64,000 bases of DNA, taken from Datisca glomerata. Taxonomy: Eukaryota; Streptophyta; Magnoliopsida; Cucurbitales; Datiscaceae. Of this stretch, positions 58,040-64,000 are shown in pieces. The notes under the pieces are model-generated. The model ran no database searches, had not been told where the DNA came from, and saw only the letters and a list, made by a program, of their open reading frames with translations. Location: contig QANY01008723.1 in the NCBI GenBank assembly GCA_003255025.1, positions 1,612,001-1,676,000 on the forward strand, in the 5' to 3' direction. Every line of letters begins with the position of its first letter. The stretch's first letter is position 1. A program made the translations under genes and the position numbers.

Positions 58040-59390
58040 AGGTTATTATATAAAAGATATTTTTTAGGTCTATATTTGAAGTGTCTAAGGGAAAATGAAG
58101 CACAATATGTGTTAGCCGAGATTCACGAAGGGATATGCGGAAATCACACTAGGGGCAGATCATTAGCTCATAAAGTGTTGAATGAAGAGTACTACTGGCC
58201 CAAAATGCCCCAAAACGTAAAATTGTATTTAAAAAATTTTGACGAGTGTTAACGTCTTGCTCCCATAGCTAAGATGACTTCTTGAGAACTCAACACAGTG
58301 GCAAGCCCATGGCACTAGTTCAAAATGCTTTGTTTTAGTGTACAAGAAGGTCTTTACCGATTCCTATCAACATGGTGCACCTCTCAGTAGAGGGGCGTGA
58401 AAAGGCCGTGGAGACTTTGACCGAATGAATAGGGATCAATTGATAGACTTTGACCGATGAATGCTTTTTTTGTTTGCTATGTGCTGACTGGATGTGTACT
58501 CGCGTGATCGATGGACGGGGGAATCGCGTGAATGATGAGACCGACTTAACCTAAAGTAAAGGCTCTCCCCTCTATTGATAGCGAATCTTGATTGACTGAC
58601 ACTAGGAACCGATTCGGAGAAAGAAGAAGCATGACATGAGGGCAGACAAATTTAGCTGGATTGAAGTTGAAGCTTTTGCAAGGATTTACGAAGAAGAAGT
58701 AAAAGGTTTCTTGTGAAAACATAATATGCAGATACAGGGTTTTGCGAATTCTCATTTCTGACAACATGCTTCAGTTGAGGGGGAAGAAAACCTTATGTGA
58801 AGGCCTAAAAATTTCTAATCAGTTCTCTACACCATATTATCCATAAGGGAACAGACAAACTAAAAGGTCGAACCTTACTATACTTGACAGCAGGAAGAAA
58901 CAATTAGAATTAGTTAAAGGAAAGTGGGTAGAGGAATTACCAACGATACTGTGAGCGTATGACCACCCCTGGGGAAGTAATAGGCGAAACACAGTTTCCT
59001 TTGGCATACAGAACATAAGCAATAATAACGGTTGAAATTGGAAGCCCAACTATGAAATCAAAATTAAATGAGAAAAAAAATGAAGAACTTCTAAAGAAAA
59101 ATTTTGATCTGTTGGAGGAAAGAAGAGAAGCGACTCTAATCCAGATGACCCGCTATAATGAGAAAAGAAAAGCTTACTTCTGAATAAGAGTAAGAAGACA
59201 CGAATTCTAAAAAAGGGATCTAGTTCTGAAAAAAGGCTTCCAAATAGAAGAAAAATTTGGACCAACTTGGGAATGGTCATACATTGTCAAAAAAATGTGG
59301 CAGTTGATACTATTACTTGGCAAGGGAACGAGGAAAAGAACTGGTGAAGCTGTGGAATGCTATTCATATGAAAAAAAAACTTTGTTTAAA
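58040..59390 (+). pseudogene. Gypsy integrase, broken, with a foreign insertion
   Basis: The zinc-binding part is clear: L-A-E-I-H-E-G-I-C-G-N-H and L-A-H-K-V-L-N-E-E-Y-Y-W-P (about 58110-58200), then F-D-E-C. The core should follow, but about 300 bp (58320-58640) of unrelated sequence come first, after which text like W-I-E-V-E-A-F-A-R-I-Y (about 58658), W-V-E-E-L-P-T-I-L (about 58925) and L-G-P-N-W-E-W-like sequence (about 59260) continues. Stops are frequent. It ends near 59385 with an L-W-N-A-I-H-M-K-K motif. Confidence 0.8.
58320..58640. other. Foreign block inside Gypsy integrase
   Basis: Sequence such as GGCGTGAAAAGGCCGTGGAG and GCGTGATCGATGGACGGGGG is less AT-rich than the surrounding Gypsy. 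It replaces the integrase region that should follow the zinc-binding part. It has no reading frame. The style resembles organellar DNA, but I have no match to prove it. Confidence 0.35.
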
Positions 59391-59499
59391 TTATAAAATG
59401 TTTTTAGTGAATAATATTCCCATGGTTTTTTCCCGTGAGGATTTTTCAGGTAAAATTCTTGGTGTCAACTCCCTCTCTTTTCTATAACAAAATAAAACA

Positions 59500-59880
59500 A
59501 AGGTCGACAGTCCTTTGGCTTAAGTCTTTGGGAGCGGGCAATTTGTAAGTCCTTCTTTCATAAATATGTAAAACAAAATAAGGGTCGGCGGTCCTTTAGC
59601 CTAAGTATTTGGGAGCGGGAAATTTGTAAAACCTTATCTCAGAAATATGCAAAACACAACAAGGGTCGGCGGCATTTTGGCCAATGTCCTTATAAGCAGG
59701 CAATTTGTAAGCCATTCTCTCAGAAATACATAAAACAAAATAAGGGTCGGCGGTCCTTTGACCCAAATCCTTTGGATAAGGCAGTTTTATGTCCTCATAG
59801 AAATGTGTAAAACAAAATAAGGGTCGGTGGTCCTTGAGAGCGCGCAAAATTTTTTCTCAGAAATGAATAAAACAAACAAG
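59500..59880 (+). repeat. 80-bp tandem array of the Gypsy element
   Basis: The block AAGGGTCGGCGGTCCTTT recurs at about 59504 (variant), 59580, 59661, 59742 and 59820, a step of 78-81 bp. Each unit also has a GGGAGCGGGNAATTTGTAA-like word and ends in a CAGAAATATGCAAAACA-like word. It lies between pol and the antisense ORF. Confidence 0.88.
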
Positions 59881-60307
59881 AGCCCAAGTTATGAAAGAAG
59901 ACAACTCATAAGCCCTGTTCTCAAATGGAAACAGGGGAACACGTTTCTAAAAGTAAAACGGGGCCAAAGATGGGCAAAAAATCCATTTTAAGATAGCACA
60001 AAGGATGTCCGATTCCTAAGAAAATACCAAAAGATAGAAATTGAAATCCTTGATAATGGATAAAAAAGAAAGCGGATGCGCGAACAAATCCAGCTTAAAT
60101 CACTGTAAGTCCTAGAAGGAATGAAACTAGCAAAATTTTCTTCAAGTAAATTCCGCAAGTTTTAACTTAAATTATTGCAAGTTCTTTTGGTTCCAAGATG
60201 TTTTCATTTTCATTAAAATTCCTAGAAAGTATCAAGGATTTACGAAAGGTAAAATCCCATAAAAAAGAGAGAAAAGATAAGTGGAAATGAGAATTCAACA
60301 AAAGTGC
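59881..60307. other. Gypsy spacer between array and antisense ORF
   Basis: No coding sequence recognised. It contains two TTAACTTAAATTATTGCAAG-like words (about 60090-60180) that look like a short duplication. Confidence 0.5.
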
Positions 60308-62345
60308 TCATTTCATTGATGTTGATTGAAAATTACAATGATGAACAAGGAAAAAAATAGTACAAGAAATAAAAAATAGGAAGACAACCCTCTTCTTCAG
60401 CAGTGGCTTCAGCAACTGGATCTGAAGCATTGATTGTAGCAGGCCCATAGGAGCATTCATGGCAGTATCCTCAATTGATGCATTGACCTCAGCTTGAGTC
60501 CTCGGGACATCCATGTATCCCACACTGTAGACCATCCTCTCAACCTCATTAAATAAATTTTGGAATTCATCTCCAGTCTACTTCTATCTCTCTTCAGCTT
60601 CAGCTTGTCCAGTTCAGTTGTTGCCAATTTCTCTTCGGACTTGGCCAGTGACTTTTCAGTAGCTTCGAAAGACCCTTTGATGGCATTCAAAGAGCCAGCA
60701 AGCTTTGAGTGCTCCTCAGCTGTCGTGGTTTCCTCTTGAGCAAACGTATTTACAATGCCTTGAAGGTCATCTTCACTCTTCTTCAAGCGCTCGTTGTCCT
60801 TAGCGAGGCGGTCAAGTATGACTTGGCAGTCGGTCATTTTTTTCGCTAGCCGAACATCTCGCGCTCGAAAGAAAGATAATACTCTTGGAGAGCATTATGG
60901 TAAACAACGGCCTGAGAAAAGAAAATAAGTAAGTAGAAAATAAAGTAGGAAAAAGATACGAGCAGACCATGACTTAGGGAACATAGTTGGTTCCCTATGC
61001 TTATACCGCAAGCAGTCGCTATACCATCGTTATGTGGAGAACATGGGTCACTGAGGAAGCTTACAGAGGTAGGAATGGGGGTAGCAGCATTGAACCGTAT
61101 CTATCTTTATAAAGCAGGATCATCATTCCTCCCTTGAGAGCCCCCCCCCCCCCNCCCCCCGAGTTGGAGGGAACGAACTCCCTTTGAGCTGCCTACGAAG
61201 GATGATGAGGAGTTGAACGTATGAGATCCTCTCTGGAGGAACGAGAGAAGGAGGAGGAGAAGGAGCAACCAGAGCAACAGGAGATGTGGGAGAAGATGGA
61301 GGAGCAACTTGGGACGAGCTAGATGCGTCCGTTCTTGGGCAGACGTTTCTTTCGTCCTCAACCACCCTAAAGATGCTGCTATGAATGTGCTTCAGCATGT
61401 CAACGTTCTCAGCAAACCTTTGAATCAGGGTATCATGTTCTACTTCTTCTCGTTGTAAGTCATTGGAAAGAAAAGTACTTGAAATGGAAAGAGCAGGGGA
61501 AAATAAGAAGAATGAATGAGAATACCTCGCGAAATAGGAGACGAGGATGACAGAGCATATTTTATCGCAACGGGAGATGGGGCAAAGGCAACGTTGACTT
61601 CTCTCCTTGGGTTGAGGAGTTCAGTCCAATCCCTTTCTGGCCAACGATAAGCAACATAAATTCTTTCCTTAGATGACTTGGATAAGTAAAGGCCTTTTGT
61701 TTTTCCTATAATCTACAAAAGAAGAAATCTGGTAGTTAGTGAAAAAGAGACAGAAAAAATGGAAGAAAGAAGGTAAATAAAGACTGAGGAACCAGAGGTC
61801 TGATAACTTATTAAAAATTTCCCATTTTCGGGAATTGTCTAGCGGCCATCACCGCCCAAGTTCCCACAAACTAGTATCATATCCCGCTCCCAGCCTTTGT
61901 CTCCTTTTGGGATCGCGATTATCAACTGCCCTTTCTGTCCAGATAGACGAGGGGCAAGGTAGTAGCTCTCATCTCGACACTTAATTATTTAACAATAACA
62001 GAGCTTATCTACCCCTAAACCTAAGTCATATCTCATATTCATAGCCTCGAAATCAAGAAGCACTCCATAGGAGCTCAGAGTAAATTGAGAAGGGGTAAGG
62101 CCTACGGTATGGAAAAAATCTTGGAAAAAAATAGAAAAAGGGAATTTGAGACCTAACACTATGTATAAAGGGTGATTTTATAGGGAGGACTACACGGGAC
62201 TCCAAATGCTCTACCCTCTCCTAAGGCACATATAATATCTGATGGAAAAGCATCCTGACGAGAAGTTGTAAATTACTTGAACTCGGCTTGGGTCCTAACT
62301 AGGGTAACGGGAGGTTTGAACTAAGTTCCCTCATCTTCCATCACT
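60308..62345 (-). pseudogene. Antisense ORF of the Gypsy element (PF04195-like), broken
   Basis: Read on the minus strand, the start M-E-D-E-G-T lies near 62345. Text near 62160-62030 (G-L-K-F-P-F-S-I-F-F-Q-D-F-F, then V-G-L-T-P-S-Q-F-T-L-S-S-Y) matches the pattern of the domain called putative gypsy-type transposon. A Pro/Ser-rich linker (about 61360-61200) with a C-run and one N follows. A coiled coil ends it (60837-60460, E-R-L-K-K-S-E-D-D, A-T-E-K-S-L-A-K-S-E-E). Antisense ORFs at this place occur in Tat elements; the function of the product is not known. Stops and frame changes show this copy is dead. Confidence 0.72.
61141..61160. other. C-homopolymer with ambiguous base
   Basis: A run of C holds an N at about 61154. 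The length of the run is uncertain in the assembly. On the minus strand it gives a Gly-run in the antisense ORF. Confidence 0.9.
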
Positions 62346-63370
62346 AAAACCCTACAAAGGAAAAATTTATAGAGAAGGAGGAAGGAGATGAGAAGAACTT
62401 ACCAAGAGCGAGAGTTGAAAGTGAGGAAAAAATGAAATGGAGGAAACCTTAAATAAACTACGGACGTGAAAGGAAAATGAGAAATGCTTCATAATATTTG
62501 AAATGGAGAAATGAAGGGACATTTTACAGGCACTTGAAAACATGATGGAGTGAAACGTCGTTGAAACTGACAAATGAAAGAGCGGAAACTGGAAAGGAGG
62601 GAAGGCATGTCCTGCCAAATAAATGATTCGAAATTCACGCTGTACGCTCCCAATATAAGCAACTGAAAATGGGAAGATGTAGCGGCTAATAGGAATGATG
62701 AGAGGCCGTATTGTATATCTTCAAGGAGTATGTCAGCGAGAATGGGAAACGAAGTGATAAACGAATACAGTACACACATCTCCTACTTATTTCATTAGTT
62801 GTATTTTTATGTTATTTATGTTTACAAATTCCAAAAAATCATGGAAAAGTAGGAGATTCACTCAATTAAACCCCCTATCAAAATGCACGTGAATGACGAA
62901 TTACCATCATTACGCTACAACAAATGAAATTTTATTGAGTATAATGGGGGCAAATGAACATGTATAAAATCCTCGTCATGCCATGTGTACAAAGGAGAAT
63001 CAATCTAAAGAGAATGTGAAGATTACCATCGTGGCAGAACGGAAAAAGGAGAATCAAGAGTGTAGGCACAATCCGACGGTTAGAATTGACTTAGTGGTTA
63101 AAGTTAATGTAAATGATTCTAGGAGAATGTTCTATAATCCCATAAATAATGTGATAATAAAGCAAATATGGGGATATTTTCCATGAGTTCTACGATAATT
63201 CAATTCTGGGAGATATTCGATTAGATTCTGTAAAAACTTATCAATAAAGGCTGGTTGTAAATATTCTCATTCAATACAAACCAAGCAAACTCTTGTTCAT
63301 AGCATCGTTATTATCCTCTCTCTTTTCTTATTACTTTTTGAGTGTGAGGAAAAAATCATTTTTACACTAA
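62346..63370 (+). repeat. Gypsy 3' region and 3' LTR (start not fixed)
   Basis: No 5' LTR remains for comparison. The part from about 62780 to 63370 is AT-rich and includes TTTATTGAGTATAATGGGGGC (62931-62951), which resembles 14168-14193 in the 13-14.8 kb derivative. It ends near TCATTTTTACA (about 63355-63368), after which the Copia LTR resumes. The polypurine tract and exact start of the LTR were not identified. Confidence 0.5.
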
Positions 63371-63747
63371 TCTCGTAATTTATAAAAGAGAAGTTAGAGG
63401 CGTGATTGTAGCCCGTAGAAGCAATCAGTGAGAGGCATGATAGGTGCCCTTGAAATCAATTGATTATAAAGATTTGATCTTCACCCGTGAAGAAGATTGT
63501 GATTCGAGTGAAAACTTCAAGGAGGAGCCTTGGAGAGTGAATGTAAGCAAGGTATGCCGAACCATGTAAAATTCATTGTGTGTGATTCTTCTTCCCTTAT
63601 CCACATTACATTATTGCATGATTATTTTGTCTCTTTATATATATTTGCTTGCATCAATTCATTATAATTATTCTTAGAGATTATTCGTTCTTAAAACTCA
63701 AATGGCAAAACACACCCCCGCTCTAAGAGTGACATGCCGATCCAACA

Positions 63748-64000
63748 CTATAAAATTGAAAAGTTTAAAATGTCTATGACAAATGATTTTTTTGAAGATT
63801 CTACTTTTTTAAAAGTTAAAATTTTACGAGATTAATAAATAAAATACTATGACTCAAATTTATGATCTCATATATATAAACGAGGACATATCTAAGATGT
63901 GTATTGCCACGATTGATTCAACGGCCTAATTGAAATAAAATATAAAGTTTAAAGAAAATAACACCACGGTTGAACGTGGGCGGGTGTTTTTTATAACGTT
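63748..64000. other. AT-rich DNA after Copia copy 3
   Basis: No gene recognised. Flanking words GTGTA (before 53714) and CTATA (after 63747) do not make a convincing target duplication. Confidence 0.5.

Larger units (their letters stand above)
56641..63370 (+). mobile_element. 5'-truncated Gypsy element, Tat-like, inside the Copia 3' LTR
   Basis: The copy starts in the middle of reverse transcriptase and continues through RNase H, integrase, a tandem array, an antisense ORF and a 3' LTR. The RT-to-integrase order is Gypsy-type, and an antisense ORF between pol and the 3' LTR is known in Tat-lineage elements. The 5' LTR, gag, protease and half of RT are missing, so the Copia LTR was not split by a clean full-length insertion; the left junction is rearranged. 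Coding parts are broken. Confidence 0.82.
53714..63747 (+). mobile_element. Copia copy 3, gag-only, 3' LTR split by a Gypsy insertion
   Basis: The 5' LTR (53714-54713) is followed by a Met-type primer site, a gag remnant and non-coding DNA up to a purine tract and a 3' LTR start at 56317. The 3' LTR is in two parts: 56317 to about 56630 matches the left third of the 5' LTR, and about 63375-63747 matches its right 40 percent. Between them lies a Gypsy element. The LTR middle (about 54030-54320 in the 5' copy) is missing from the split copy. No Copia pol sequence is present, so the element is gag-only or was internally deleted. Confidence 0.85.

Noticed and set aside
58546..59280. Minus-strand frames over the Gypsy integrase region
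   Set aside because: They are shadows of the plus-strand integrase and of the foreign block, with no match of their own.

Overview
The window is nuclear DNA of a flowering plant, most likely a eudicot. The evidence is one intact TCP transcription-factor gene of the CIN class with a miR319-type target site, plus plant-type LINE, Copia, Gypsy (Tat-like) and Mutator/FAR1 remnants in AT-rich intergenic DNA. Nothing bacterial or viral in organisation was seen. The only full-length, undamaged protein-coding gene I can support is the TCP gene; almost all other coding sequence is transposon-derived and broken by stops and frameshifts.

Layout. 1-4153: a decayed LINE (+), itself split by a 225-bp fold-back MITE. 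4154-11219: a decayed Copia element with about 1.0-1.1 kb LTRs, abutting the LINE. 11220-16744: AT-rich DNA with tandem repeats, a deletion derivative of an LTR element (13.1-14.8 kb) and a Myb/SANT-like pseudogene (14.9-15.9 kb). 16745-24900: gene-poor, with two hAT-like MITEs and a promoter-like stretch near 17.1-17.4 kb. 24950-35560: the TCP2/TCP24-like locus, with a probable 5'UTR intron, the CDS at 26702-27994, and probably a long 3'UTR intron into which a Copia element (30342-34956, 5-bp target duplication CCCAC) has inserted. 36.4-37.9 kb: a two-module tandem array rich in TACGTA, interrupted by a GC-richer block that looks like mitochondrial DNA. 37.9-49.2 kb: a Mutator-related region holding a plant-mobile-domain pseudogene (+), palindrome-rich DNA, a FAR1-type MULE transposase pseudogene (+) and a divergent Ulp1-protease pseudogene (-). 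49.2-53.7 kb: AT-rich DNA with local duplications. 53714-63747: a Copia element reduced to gag, whose 3' LTR is split by a 5'-truncated Tat-like Gypsy element carrying an antisense ORF.

In the TCP gene a basic helix-loop-helix TCP domain, an R domain and the miR319 site sit in one uninterrupted exon, the expected arrangement for a leaf-development regulator. An out-of-frame upstream ATG overlaps its start. The rest of the window is mainly a record of nested insertion and decay. I did not find a convincing new biological system. The best leads are the Copia insertion in the TCP 3' intron, the TACGTA array with its organelle-like insert, and the inverted palindromic DNA around the plant-mobile-domain gene.
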